64,000 bases of DNA from Streptomyces dengpaensis (GTDB lineage: Bacteria; Actinomycetota; Actinomycetes; Streptomycetales; Streptomycetaceae), in assembly GCF_002946835.1 (NCBI RefSeq), contig NZ_CP026652.1, forward strand, positions 1,550,001 to 1,614,000. The letters run 5' to 3'. Positions within the stretch are counted from its first letter, which is position 1. Each line of letters opens with the position of its first letter. A program made the position numbers and the translations under genes. Shown here piece by piece: positions 25,942 to 34,351 of this stretch. The notes below the pieces were generated by a model. That model was not told the DNA's origin. It was given only the letters and a program-made list of their open reading frames with translations, and searched no databases.

Positions 25942-26667
25942 TCAACCGCAGGGTCCCATCGTCGCCGCTGGCGTTCGGCCTGCAGGGAGCCGAGTGATGC
26001 GATCTTTCGCAGCGGTAATCCCACGAAGGTGGACGATCTCTTCGTGCTGGGCGGCGAGCCGGACCAGGGACTGCGTGCGGAAGTCGGTGAGGGCGTCGAT
26101 CGTCTGCTCCGACTGGGTCAGACGTTCCCTGAGCTTGGCGTTCTCCGCCCTGAGGCGGGTGATCTGGGCTTCGCGGGGGTCGGGGATCTCCCCGGCCTGC
26201 TGCAGGGCCTGGAGGCGTCGCTCGAATTCGACGCGGAGGTGAGCGTAGGGGCGGGTGCCGAAGAAAGCGGTGCGGTCGACCGCGGCCTCAATGGCGAGGG
26301 TCTTGATGTCGCACTTCCGCTGGGCGGGATCTCGCCGCGAAGGAGCCGGTCCATGGCGGCAGTACCGGCTCAGCCCCGCCTTCAGCTGCTCCCGCGAGTC
26401 GAACAACCCGACCCCGTGCTCGGCCAGGAACTCGGTCCACTCCTTGAGGGCTCGCGCGTAGTTCTTCCACGAGCTCGGCGCCGGCGCCCCGCTGCCCGGC
26501 AACTCGCGCAGCCACCGGTTCACCACCGCCGCCGGGCGCAGCGCAGCCGGGCCGTCCTCGAAGCACAGGTCGTCGTCGACGAGCACGGGCATCCCCTCGG
26601 GGACCAACGGCGGATACTCAACGTCCCAGGATTCCCAGCCCCGGGACGAGAAGAAACTCAAGATCAT
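25942..26667 (-). pseudogene. Deleted trio element: TnpA N-terminus fused to TnpC C-terminus
   Basis: Residues 1 to about 115 (MILSFFSSRGWESWDVEYPP … VNRWLREL … SSWKNYARALKEWTEFLAEH) are the N-terminal DNA-binding region of a TnpA-type tyrosine recombinase. From about 26340 the frame changes character to IKTLAIEAAVDRTAFFGTRP and a coiled coil (QITRLRAENAKLRERLTQSE), which is a TnpC/DUF6262 C-terminus. The rest of the recombinase and both middle genes are absent. An internal deletion of several kilobases in an older trio element explains this; the frame happens to stay open. Confidence 0.65.
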
Positions 26668-26757
26668 GGGCGCTGACAGTAGAAACACCACACGGCTCAG
26701 CGCAAAGCCCAAACACCCAGACCACCAACCCAGTTGGAGCCAATCGCCACACTGAAA

Positions 26758-28008
26758 CTAAGCGGAGAAAACATGACGGAGAGTATGGGGCGAAACCTCT
26801 ACGTCGATCCCGAAGGACGCACAGCGCTCGTTGGCCCGGCGGAACGCTGACTGCCACGTGGAGGACTTGAGCGGATACCCGTCCTCGCCCAGCCACAGCG
26901 CCAGCGGCTCCCGCGGCAGGCCGACAGCATCCACACGGAACAGGTTCTGCCGCACGCCGACGCCGATCTTCGAGTACGACCAGGCGCGGGAAGAGCCCAC
27001 CACCGTCAAGGCGTGACGCCCCGCGCGACCCACCGGAACGAACTCCTCCAGCCCGACGTACCGCTCACGGGCCCGCGCCTGCTCCACCACGGCCGACCGC
27101 TCGATCGACAGGTAGTGGTGCCACGCCCGCAGCGTCCGCCGATTCGCGAACACCCTGCGGGCCTTGTGTCGCTTGGTCACCTGAGCCGCGAGGTAGATCT
27201 CGCCCCTGCCCCCTTCCACGGGAGGAAGCTCGGTCGTCAGCAGACTCGCCCCCTCGCCCAGGCGCATGCCGGTGTAGACGAGCGAGTCGGCGAACAGCGC
27301 GTTGCGCGCACCGTGCCGACCACGCCACTTCGGGTCCGGTCTGCCGTCCGGCAGCTCGCCCAGCAGCCCGACATTGCGCCACAGCAGGTAGTCAACGAAC
27401 TGCACAATACGCAGGGGCTCTTGGTCGTCGTGCACGTCGTACTCGGCGTTGACCCGGACGCGCTTCGGGCCCTGCGGCGTCATGACCGTATTGTCGATGT
27501 ACCGGAACGGCTCGCGATCCAGCAGTTCCTCGTACAGGGACCACTCCACCCACTTGTCGAGAGCCGCGATGGACCGGCGCCACGTGGCAGCGCTGATCGA
27601 GTTCTCGTCGTCCATCCGCATTCGGACGACCTTGTAGGCGCGCAGATCAGCACTGTCCGTCTCCCATATCGACTTCCCTCCCCGGGACTCGTGCAGGAAC
27701 CGGCAGTACAGCATGATGTCGCGCATGTAGCCCTCGTGCCCGTTGTCCGACCGCACCCCCCAGCTGTCGAGTTCGCGCCCGAACCGGTTCAACTGGACGT
27801 CGTACGAACCGTCGGGGCCGAGGATGAAGCACTTGCCGTCGCATGCTCCCGACCGTTCCAACACGGCCGACGCGTCGAAGGGCCACGGACCGGCTGTCCG
27901 AGCCTGCGCAGTCCGGTGTAGGAAGACCACGGCCTCCGGCGTCGACTGGCGGAAGGAGATGTCGGCTCCTTGCAGACCGATGGCCGTTGAAGTGCTGGTG
28001 CGCTTCAT
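26758..28008 (-). pseudogene. First trio recombinase, N-terminal part
   Basis: The 416 codons cover a SAM-like N-terminal domain (YMRDIMLYCRFLHESR) and part of the catalytic domain: the first arginine box YTGMRLGEGASLL, the lysine strand AQVTKRHKARRVF and the box SPHTLRHVF. The frame ends there, without the second arginine-histidine box or the tyrosine. The missing end is at 23991-24272. The gene starts nine bases inside the right terminal repeat of the 22.7-kb element, as expected for the first gene of a recombinase operon. Confidence 0.8.
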
Positions 28009-28016
28009 TGAACCCC

Positions 28017-28047
28017 CTGAGACAGCAGTTACGCGAACATAACCGCG
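28017..28047 (+). repeat. Right terminal inverted repeat
   Basis: CTGAGACAGC, 11 bases, CATAACCGCG matches the left end on the opposite strand with identical spacing. Confidence 0.8.
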
Positions 28048-28055
28048 TGCTTCGT

Positions 28056-28085
28056 GAGACAGAACGAAGCGCCAACATAACTGCG
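28056..28085 (+). repeat. Second copy of the end motif
   Basis: GAGACAG (28056-28062) and CATAACTGCG (28076-28085) repeat the end motif about 37 bp outward. Regulator coding similarity resumes at 28086, so this copy probably marks the true right boundary. Confidence 0.55.
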
Positions 28086-28412
28086 GACCTCGCAGCCGAC
28101 GGCGGCCGTTGTCTTGCGGATCTCGGCCAGCGGCGCCAGGCCCGCCATCTGATGGAAGAGGGCATCGCCCTGCTGACCGCCACCCGCTCCAAGACCAAAT
28201 CCGTGTTCCTGACCTACCAGGCCGAGACCTACCTCCGGGACGGCGAACCGGAGATCGCCGCGGCGACCGCTACCCGTTCCCTCGGCTTGGCCAGCCGGAT
28301 CGACGCGCCCAGGTGCGTGACGATGGTGCGCGACCTCGAACCGGAACTGTCGCGATACGCACACACGGCCGGTGTCAGCGAACTCCTCGAACGGCTCCGA
28401 GCCGTCGGCTGA
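28086..28412 (+). pseudogene. XRE/TPR regulator, detached 3' part
   Basis: The frame reads DLAADGGRCLADLGQRRQAR, then a TPR-like helix pair (KTKSVFLTYQAETYLRDGEP) and the closing SELLERLRAVG. This is the normal C-terminal end of Streptomyces XRE/TPR regulators. It has no start of its own and is in the same phase as the fragment ending at 5324; together they give about 438 aa, a full family length. I read the two as one gene separated by the inserted element. Confidence 0.75.
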
Positions 28413-28586
28413 AGCCCCGCCATCGGCCGCCCTTGCTTGCGAAGTTCGAACAGATGGGCCGCCAACCCGTCCGCCGCATACTGACGATCTTCACCGAAGG
28501 AAGCGAGGGCCGGAGGTTCGCGCACGGTTACTCTCGCAAACGGTCCTTTGCCCGAGCAAGATTAACAACTGTCCGCCGGAGTCCGA

Positions 28587-29606
28587 TTGATCTTCGATCG
28601 GTTCCCAGAACCCGTTCTCACCCAAAGAGGGGATGGACCCGACGGACACCTGACCAGCGGTGCCAGCGAAGCGACCCTCTCCGCCCTGTGCATCGCCCAC
28701 AACCTGCTGCGCACCGGCGGCCACCGGATACCCGTGCTCACCTCGGACCTGTGCCACTCCTCCGTCGCCAAAGCCGCAGAGATCCTCGACCTCGACCTCG
28801 TACGCCTGCCCGCCGGACCCGCCTGGACTCTGACCCGTGAACAGATCCGCCAGGCCGCCGCCGAGGCCATCGCGGACGGGGTTACCGGGATCATCGTGGT
28901 GGCCACCGCCGGGAACTACAACAGCGGCTTCGCCGGCCCCGTCGACGAGATCGCCACAGACCTGCGCGACATCGCCTTCCAGCGCCCCGGACACGTCCGC
29001 TGCTTCCTGCACGTCGACGCCGCGCACGGCGGATTCGTCTTCCCCTTCACCGCCCCGACCTGCCTCGACGATCTCCGCCGGCATCGGCTGATCCCCACCG
29101 TGCTCGCCGAGGAGAGCCGCCGACGCGGTCTGCCGCTGGCCGAACAGCTCGGCACCCAGGACTGCGTGAATACCCCTCAGGACATCCACCCCGATAACAT
29201 CCTCATCCAACCCGGCGGCAAGATCGCCCTGCTCGACTTCAACCACGCCACCCCGGCGGAAGCCGCCAGTGACTTCGTCAAACTCGACCGCTGGTGCCTG
29301 CCCTCCGCCCCGACCGCCAACACCTGCTGGCAGCAACGCGGGGCCCCGGCCGACCCGTTGTTCGAGCAGCGCCTCGCCTTCCACCGCCTGGTCATCACCC
29401 TGCCGTACTTCCTGTACTGGCACGGCCGTGACCCCACCCAGCCCCCGGGTGCACCGCAGCCCTGCGAACCGAACTGGAGCGAACATGACTGCCAACGAAA
29501 CCGCCGCCGCCCCGGCTCCAGCACCGGCCGGCGGGCCCGGCGTCCAGGTCGTCGCCGCGCTGCTGCGGCGCGGCGATCACATCGTTCTGGTCCAGGAACA
29601 GCGTGA
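28587..29606 (+). pseudogene. Chimera of a PLP decarboxylase fragment and a kinase C-terminus
   Basis: Residues about 15-155 match the central part of group II PLP decarboxylases (GHLTSGASEATLSALCIAHN, then GNYNSGFAGPVDEIA and the aspartate motif HVDAAHGGF). The N-terminus and the PLP-binding lysine region are missing. From about residue 170 the frame becomes an aminoglycoside phosphotransferase-like C-terminus (IHPDNILIQPGGKIALLDFN, DFVKLDRW). Neither half can be a complete enzyme. A recombination joined the two in frame. The last 40 codons overlap the NUDIX gene and are probably not coding. Confidence 0.65.
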
Positions 29607-29991
29607 CGGCCAGGAGATGTGGTCCATCCCCGGCGGCGGCGTAGAGCGCGGTGAACTCCTCGCCGAGGCACTGGTGCGCGAGGTCCGGGAAGAGACCGGT
29701 CTGAACCTGACGGCGGTGGGCCCGCTGGCCTACCTCGTCAACACCACGACCGACCGGTACCCCTCCACCGTGGTCGCGACCTTCGACTGCGCCGACTGGG
29801 ACGGCGAGATCGCGGTGCACGATCCGGACGGCAAAGTGACCGGCGCGGTCCTGCTGCCGCTGGACGAGGCGAAGTCCGTTCTGGCGTCCTCCACCGCGCC
29901 CCGGCCCGAGATCGAACCTCTGCTGGACTACCTCGACAGCCTCAACACCGGCCGCGTGTGGTTCTACCGCAACGACCAGCCCATCGAATAG
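29485..29991 (+). CDS. NUDIX hydrolase
   Basis: The 168-aa protein carries a full Nudix box (GGGVERGE … REVREETGL, residues about 50-73) on a Nudix fold (VQVVAALLRRGDHIVLVQEQ). These enzymes hydrolyse nucleoside diphosphates linked to another group. An N-terminal Ala/Pro stretch is probably flexible. ATG 29485 follows GGAGC. It overlaps the end of the kinase-like chimera, so it may once have been coupled to a kinase gene; substrate unknown. Confidence 0.85.
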   Translation: MTANETAAAPAPAPAGGPGVQVVAALLRRGDHIVLVQEQRDGQEMWSIPGGGVERGELLAEALVREVREETGLNLTAVGPLAYLVNTTTDRYPSTVVATFDCADWDGEIAVHDPDGKVTGAVLLPLDEAKSVLASSTAPRPEIEPLLDYLDSLNTGRVWFYRNDQPIE

Positions 29992-30033
29992 CCGCGCCCG
30001 GGGCGCCCAGACACCGGGCCCGGCAACTGCCGG

Positions 30034-30285
30034 GTGACCGTGGCGGGAGACCTCGGCGTCGTCACCGCCCCCGCCGTCCGGGACACCCTCCGCGAAGCCG
30101 TGAGCAGGCACAAACGGGTGGACGTCGGCTGCGCGGGGCTCTCCAGGGACCGTGCCGGACGCCCGCGCTTCGTGCGGACTACCCTCGTCCCCGTGCGGAC
30201 CCCGTCCACACCTGCCGTCCTACCGGAGGCGTCCGACACGCACGTGCCCGCCCGGACGGGAACGTCGTGGGGCACCGTTGGGTAG
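30034..30285 (+). pseudogene. Degraded STAS-domain remnant
   Basis: The opening VTVAGDLGVVTAPAVRDTLR and VDVGCAGLS resemble the first half of STAS anti-sigma-factor antagonist domains. The conserved serine motif and second half are not recognisable in this frame, and the tail is Pro/Thr-rich. The 29992-30343 interval holds nothing else I can support. Confidence 0.35.
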
Positions 30286-30343
30286 GCGGTCGCTTTCACT
30301 CCCCAGCCTTATCCGGAAACCGGTAAATGGGAGGGGGCTTGAC

Positions 30344-31003
30344 GTGCGCGAGCGTCCAACTGGCGCACACAGAAGGGATGGTGGACCAGTGGCCGCCGCC
30401 AAGCCGAACTCTGCCCCGCGTCTGCCCCGCTCCCGCTGGGAGTACTGCCTGGCCTGGGCCGATCTACTCATGGCCAGGCGCATCGAGCGACTTCGCACCG
30501 ACGGCACGCGGCTCACCGAGGCCGAGACCGCAGCCTTCCACGGGGACGACCGCCCGCTGATCGTGGTACTCATCGCCGCGGCCCTGCACGAGCGTATGGA
30601 CCACTTCGCGCTGCCCGACGACGAACTGCACCTGGTGCCTCTGGGCGCACCCGGCGAGGAAGGCGTCACCGGCACCCTGCACCGCCACCCCTACCAAGCC
30701 CTGGAGAACACCCCCGGCCCCGCCGGCCCCGGTCACGCGGAAGTGCACCGGCTGCTGGACGCCGCGCGCTCGGACCACCCCGATGAACGGGGGCTGTGGG
30801 ACCGGATCCGCTGTGCCGCGCGGGAGACCGTCGTCGACGTCGCCACCTTCGCCGGCAGCCGTCACGACGGGCGCCGCCATCCCCTCGCCCAGGGCTCCGG
30901 CACCTACTGGGAACGCGGCGTGATGATGGCCGACGTCCTCTTCGGCGAGCAGCACCGACGCCAAGCAGCACACCTGGCCGCCGTATTCGGCGAGGAGGAC
31001 TGA
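30344..31003 (+). CDS. Conserved-looking protein of unknown function
   Basis: I do not recognise this 219-aa protein. It has a helical start (RSRWEYCLAWADLLMARRIE), a middle with LIVVLIAAALHERMDHFALP and a His/Asp-rich C-terminus (FAGSRHDGRRHPLAQGSG, EQHRRQAAHLAAVF). The length and codon pattern look real. GTG 30344 has a strong GGGAGGGGG upstream; GTG 30389 would also be acceptable. Confidence 0.55.
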   Translation: MRERPTGAHRRDGGPVAAAKPNSAPRLPRSRWEYCLAWADLLMARRIERLRTDGTRLTEAETAAFHGDDRPLIVVLIAAALHERMDHFALPDDELHLVPLGAPGEEGVTGTLHRHPYQALENTPGPAGPGHAEVHRLLDAARSDHPDERGLWDRIRCAARETVVDVATFAGSRHDGRRHPLAQGSGTYWERGVMMADVLFGEQHRRQAAHLAAVFGEED

Positions 31004-31095
31004 ACCCCGCGTGATGCGGTGAGTGCCCGCGGCTGGGCGGGGTGAAGACGTGCTGCCCCGGGCGGCGGTGTCGAGAGGCGCTATCGTCAACAACC

Positions 31096-31608
31096 GTGGA
31101 TGACAAGACGACGGTGACCCGCGACGACCGGCGCCTAACGTGCGGCAGGTGCGGGCATCGGGCGCACGCCGGGACGCTGACCGGCGGCCATGCGGTCAAG
31201 CAGGTGTTCCGGCACACGGAGGGCGAGGCAACGGCCGGACACGAGGTCGAGCCGGTCTGGGGCGAAGTCTTCCACCGGTGCGACTTCTGCGATCCGGAGA
31301 TCGAAGCCGTCTGGTCCTACCAGGTCCTCCCCGTGGAGACACGGGTCGGTCTGATTGCAGGACTCCGGCCCGCAGAAGTGTTCTCCTCCAGGGGCCTCAA
31401 CGACACGCCCTGGTACGCGTGCCCGGCCTGCGCGGACCTGATCCAGGCCAAGCAGTGGCGAGAGCTGCTGAAGCGGTCGTTGTCCCTGTACGAGAAGCGG
31501 ACGGGGCACAGGCCGACGACGGGATTGCGTATCCAGACCCACGAGACGCACCAGCAGTTCGTGCAGATGATGACCGGGCACCGGCTGCCCCTGGACGGCG
31601 CCCGATGA
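31096..31608 (+). CDS. Zinc-ribbon-like protein
   Basis: The 170-aa product has three CxxC pairs (LTCGRCGH, RCDFCDP, ACPACAD), which suggests structural zinc sites, and a C-terminal helix (WRELLKRSLSLYEKRTGHRP). No enzyme family is recognised. The GTG at 31096 is preferred; the frame opens at 31042. Its stop overlaps the start of the small membrane protein (ATGA), so the pair is translated together. Confidence 0.6.
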   Translation: MDDKTTVTRDDRRLTCGRCGHRAHAGTLTGGHAVKQVFRHTEGEATAGHEVEPVWGEVFHRCDFCDPEIEAVWSYQVLPVETRVGLIAGLRPAEVFSSRGLNDTPWYACPACADLIQAKQWRELLKRSLSLYEKRTGHRPTTGLRIQTHETHQQFVQMMTGHRLPLDGAR

Positions 31609-31847
31609 TCGCGCTGTCCCTGGCATGCTCCGTGACCAGCTTCGCGCTCATGATCTACACCATGGTCTCCACCCGGCATCGCGCCCGTATCCACCGCGAT
31701 CGGATGCGGGCATACGCCGAATCCGGGGTGGCCCACCGCGATCAGACCGACGCCGCGCACCGCGATCGCCACTTCATCACGATGCGCTCGGCCCAGATGT
31801 CCATCGCCTTCGCAGTCGCCGCACTCGTGCTCCTCGTCCTGCCGTAA
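31605..31847 (+). CDS. Small two-helix membrane protein
   Basis: The 80-aa protein has a membrane helix at each end (MIALSLACSVTSFALMIYTM and MSIAFAVAALVLLVLP) joined by a charged His/Arg/Asp-rich middle. It is coupled by ATGA to the Zn-ribbon gene, suggesting they act together. Function unknown. Confidence 0.6.
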   Translation: MIALSLACSVTSFALMIYTMVSTRHRARIHRDRMRAYAESGVAHRDQTDAAHRDRHFITMRSAQMSIAFAVAALVLLVLP

Positions 31848-32202
31848 CTCCCCCGAACGGCAATACGGACGCCATCACCCTCACCGTGGTGGCTACGGCT
31901 TGGCGGGTACACCATGGATGGCTTCTTCGCCCGGTTCGAACCTCCTGCCGACAGCGAAGACGCCGTGACGTACGACGGCGGCACAGAGGTCATCCGCTCC
32001 ATGGCCCAGACGTGTGCACGTCCGAAGTCCAGGACGCTGCCCTTGTGCCTTCCTGCACTCCGGCACGATGGGTGCGCCCCCGGGCGACACGATGGACCAC
32101 CGAGGACGGCCGATGCCGGGCGCCTTCCCTAGCACTCGGCCGGGGAGGTGGAGGCCGGGCACCACGCTAGAACTCGAGTGAGCGTGCCGAGCGTCCGGTA
32201 CT
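31848..32202. other. Gap without a supported gene
   Basis: A 72-codon frame at 31914-32132 has no family signal and an irregular composition. Nothing else is seen between the membrane protein and the convergent minus-strand pair. Confidence 0.4.
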
Positions 32203-32622
32203 TCAACGCTCCTGTGAGGGAGCGCCGTTCGGCTCCCCCACGGCCGATTCCGGCAGCTGCGCGTCCCTGGGGACGACAACGACTTCGCTGCCGCTGAGCA
32301 GTCGCCAGTCGAGAGGAGCCCCAGCAGCTTTCCGTGCCCGCCGGTACGTCAGGGCCCAGCCCATGTCCCGCTCGGTCTTCCCGTCCGGTCCGATCCGGGT
32401 GCGCCACCACAGCCAGCCGATCCAGGATGTCCGCTCCTTGAGGAGAGGGGACGCGAAGGCGTAGGCAGTGGTGGTCAACTTCGCGAGCGCGCCGGCGAGC
32501 TGCTGCATCTCGCCCAGCGACAGCAGGTCTTGCCTGATCGATACCCGGGCCGCGCGTACGACTGTGACGGCCGCGATGGCCACGGCGACGATGACCCCGA
32601 GCAGGGCCCAGCCCGCGATCAC
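32203..32622 (-). CDS. Single-pass membrane protein coupled to the deoxyribosyltransferase-like gene
   Basis: The 139-aa protein begins with one membrane helix (VIAGWALLGVIVAVAIAAVT) followed by a cytoplasmic-looking region (SLGEMQQLAGALAKLTTTAY) and a tail with ERDMGWALTYRRARKAAG. Its GTG start lies in the stop of the upstream gene (GTGA), showing tight coupling. No known family. A membrane effector or anchor for the upstream enzyme is an inference from coupling only. Confidence 0.6.
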   Translation of the reverse strand: MIAGWALLGVIVAVAIAAVTVVRAARVSIRQDLLSLGEMQQLAGALAKLTTTAYAFASPLLKERTSWIGWLWWRTRIGPDGKTERDMGWALTYRRARKAAGAPLDWRLLSGSEVVVVPRDAQLPESAVGEPNGAPSQER

Positions 32623-33077
32623 CGCGAAGCCCGTATGGCTGCGCGGCTCGCTTCGATCGTGTCCGCCAGTGTGGTGTGGACCTGAAGCTCCGGGCGTGCG
32701 TGGGCGAGCTGCGTCACCAGATTCGTGCGGCGTACGTAGCTGGGATCGGTTCCGACGACCAGAGCGCCGCCCTTGCCAACGAGCGCCCCCAGTTCGTAGA
32801 GGGCGATCGGCTGGTGGCTGGTGGGCGACTCCGGGAACCAGAACACGACGAGATGGGCGCGGCGCAGATGCCGGTACTCCCAATTGACCTGGTCCGCTTC
32901 GGCGTTTGGGTCGTGCAGCGGGAAGTTGCTGCGGCGCGGGTTGAGGAATGTGATGTCGAGGTCGTCGAGTGCGGCTGTCGCGGTCTTCTGCCAGTCGGGA
33001 CAATCAGAGATCCCCCCGGCGGAAGCGCGTGGGTTCCGAGAATCCGAGACCGGTTGGCGTCGGAACTCACATGTCAT
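32619..33077 (-). CDS. Nucleoside 2-deoxyribosyltransferase-like protein
   Basis: The 152-aa protein has the NDT-like pattern: AGGISDCPDWQKTATAALDD, then ITFLNPRRSNFPLHDP with VNWEYRHLRRAHLVVFWFPE, and YELGALVGKGGALVVGTDP. The family glutamate nucleophile is probably in the YELG stretch. Such enzymes exchange or hydrolyse the base of deoxynucleosides, and related domains occur in phage-defence and nucleotide-sensing systems. It precedes and overlaps a membrane protein gene. ATG 33077 is my choice. Confidence 0.7.
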   Translation of the reverse strand: MTCEFRRQPVSDSRNPRASAGGISDCPDWQKTATAALDDLDITFLNPRRSNFPLHDPNAEADQVNWEYRHLRRAHLVVFWFPESPTSHQPIALYELGALVGKGGALVVGTDPSYVRRTNLVTQLAHARPELQVHTTLADTIEASRAAIRASR

Positions 33078-33172
33078 CGGCACGACTTCAGCGTACGGGC
33101 ATCTGAGTTCGCCCATCCGGGCATAGCGTGGATCTCCACGACCAGCACGGCGCTGGTTCAGAAAGGGGCACG

Positions 33173-33700
33173 ATGACGGGGTGGACACGGACGGCAACCG
33201 AGGTTCTTCACCGAGGCCCCTTCATCACGCTGAACCGCGACTCAGTGATCAGGCCGGACGGCGTAGCCGGAGAGTACGAGCACGTCGTTGTTGAGGACGG
33301 CGTGCGTGTGATCGCCCTAGATGACGACGGCCATGTCGTGCTGGTCGAGGACGACTTCTACCTCCAAGAACGTCGTATCCTGCACCTCCCCGGGGGCGGC
33401 ATCGGGGGGCAGGAGCCACAGGCAGCAGCCGTCCGGGAACTGGAAGAGGAGACCGGCCTGGTTGCGGACGAGACACGTCTGATCGGCGTCATCGATCCGC
33501 TTCCTGCGACCACGGGTGCACGGACCCATCTCTTCCTGGCCACGGGCCTTCGGCCGGGTCGTACACATCGCGACGAGACCGAGATCGGCATGACGGTGCA
33601 GCGGTGGAAGCTGGGCGACGCCGTCGAAGCTGTGCGAGCCGGCCGGATCACCGAGGCCGGGAGCGTGGCCGCGCTCCTCCTGGCCGGACTATCCCGCTGA
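33173..33700 (+). CDS. NUDIX hydrolase, ADP-ribose pyrophosphatase-like
   Basis: The 175-aa protein has an N-terminal strand pair typical of ADP-ribose pyrophosphatases (TEVLHRGPFITLNRDSVIRP) and a Nudix box (LPGGGIGGQE … RELEEETGL). It probably hydrolyses ADP-ribose or a nucleotide sugar. The ATG follows AAAGGGGC. It is divergent from the NDT-like gene, with about 95 bp between starts; both enzymes handle nucleotides, so a shared theme is possible. Confidence 0.85.
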   Translation: MTGWTRTATEVLHRGPFITLNRDSVIRPDGVAGEYEHVVVEDGVRVIALDDDGHVVLVEDDFYLQERRILHLPGGGIGGQEPQAAAVRELEEETGLVADETRLIGVIDPLPATTGARTHLFLATGLRPGRTHRDETEIGMTVQRWKLGDAVEAVRAGRITEAGSVAALLLAGLSR

Positions 33701-33815
33701 CCGGCTCGTACAGCTCATGCCGCTGCTCATTGCTCTTGCCGCGATCGCCGGATTGTCTCTGCCCCTACAAGTGCCGCCTACCGCGTAGGTGCCCGTGGGC
33801 GGGCCGATGTTCCTA

Positions 33816-33859
33816 GCGTTTCGGTGGGTTAGCCGGCGCCGGCTAACCCACCGAAACGC
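33816..33859. repeat. 44-bp perfect palindrome
   Basis: The arms are 22 bp each and meet without a loop; the centre reads TTAGCCGGCGCCGGCTAA. It lies between a plus-strand gene ending at 33700 and a minus-strand gene ending at 33920. It could terminate both, but a perfect uninterrupted palindrome of this size is unusual for that. Confidence 0.8.
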
Positions 33860-33919
33860 GTCCGAGGCACCCCAGGACGCGCACCAGACTGGAGGGCGAA
33901 CGGGTTCCGTTGCTGCTTG

Positions 33920-34351
33920 CTACATGCCTACGCGAGCACGCCAGTCTGTGGGCAGGTGCGGGAGTCGGGAGCAGCGCGGCGGCCGCCCGCAAAGATCGGC
34001 AACGGCCGCTTCAATGATCCGGACCACAGGCAACGGTGTGTCCGGCTTCAAGGGCAGGACCACGACGCGATCCCAGTCCCTCTTGCGGTCGAGATGAACA
34101 AGTTGATGCTCACCTGCGATGCGCCGCCACACGGCGCGCGGATGATCACGTGCGGCGGATCCGATGTAATCGATGGCGAAGGTACCCGCCGGTCGCTGAG
34201 TAGCGATCAGCGGAACGTAGACACAGCGCGAGGCGCTGATGTGACGCAGCGCAGAGATCGGATGCGCTACGGGATCATGCTGTAGTCGCCACTTGCCAGC
34301 GCGGTCGCTCATCGCCTGCCATAGGGCGGGAGTCAGCACTATGCGGCTCAT
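33920..34351 (-). CDS. 143-aa partner of the 812-aa protein
   Basis: I do not recognise this protein. It has a mixed alpha/beta look (RIVLTPALWQAMSDRAGKW, RCVYVPLIATQRPAGTFAID, RVVVLPLKPDTPLPVVRI). Its ATG overlaps the stop of the large upstream gene (ATGA), which is the main support for this strand over the plus-strand frame 33917-34285. The 44-bp palindrome lies 60 bp beyond its end. Confidence 0.55.
   Translation of the reverse strand: MSRIVLTPALWQAMSDRAGKWRLQHDPVAHPISALRHISASRCVYVPLIATQRPAGTFAIDYIGSAARDHPRAVWRRIAGEHQLVHLDRKRDWDRVVVLPLKPDTPLPVVRIIEAAVADLCGRPPRCSRLPHLPTDWRARVGM

Larger units (their letters stand above)
5325..28085. mobile_element. Putative 22.7-kb transposon with recombinase trio and metabolic cargo
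   Basis: Three independent observations define it. First, an XRE/TPR gene is cut at 5324 and resumes in frame at 28086. Second, both ends carry an inverted repeat of two conserved 10-mers separated by exactly 11 bases. Third, a tandem recombinase operon begins nine bases inside the right repeat and reads inward. The layout resembles Tn554-like or recombinase-in-trio elements, with cargo added on the left. The first recombinase is broken and the TnpC-like gene is frameshifted, so the element is probably immobile now. The exact ends are uncertain by a few bases. Confidence 0.7.

Noticed and set aside
26813..26830. Possible tRNA or att site near the nested insertion
   Set aside because: I looked for T-loop-like GTTCGA motifs through the window; those seen lack a foldable cloverleaf. 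Insertions here are in protein genes.
28372..28590. Plus-strand 72-codon frame after the regulator fragment
   Set aside because: It overlaps the fragment end and has no family signal; the 28413-28586 interval appears non-coding.
33917..34285. Plus-strand 122-codon frame opposite the 143-aa gene
   Set aside because: The minus-strand frame is coupled by ATGA to the large upstream gene and reads more like protein.
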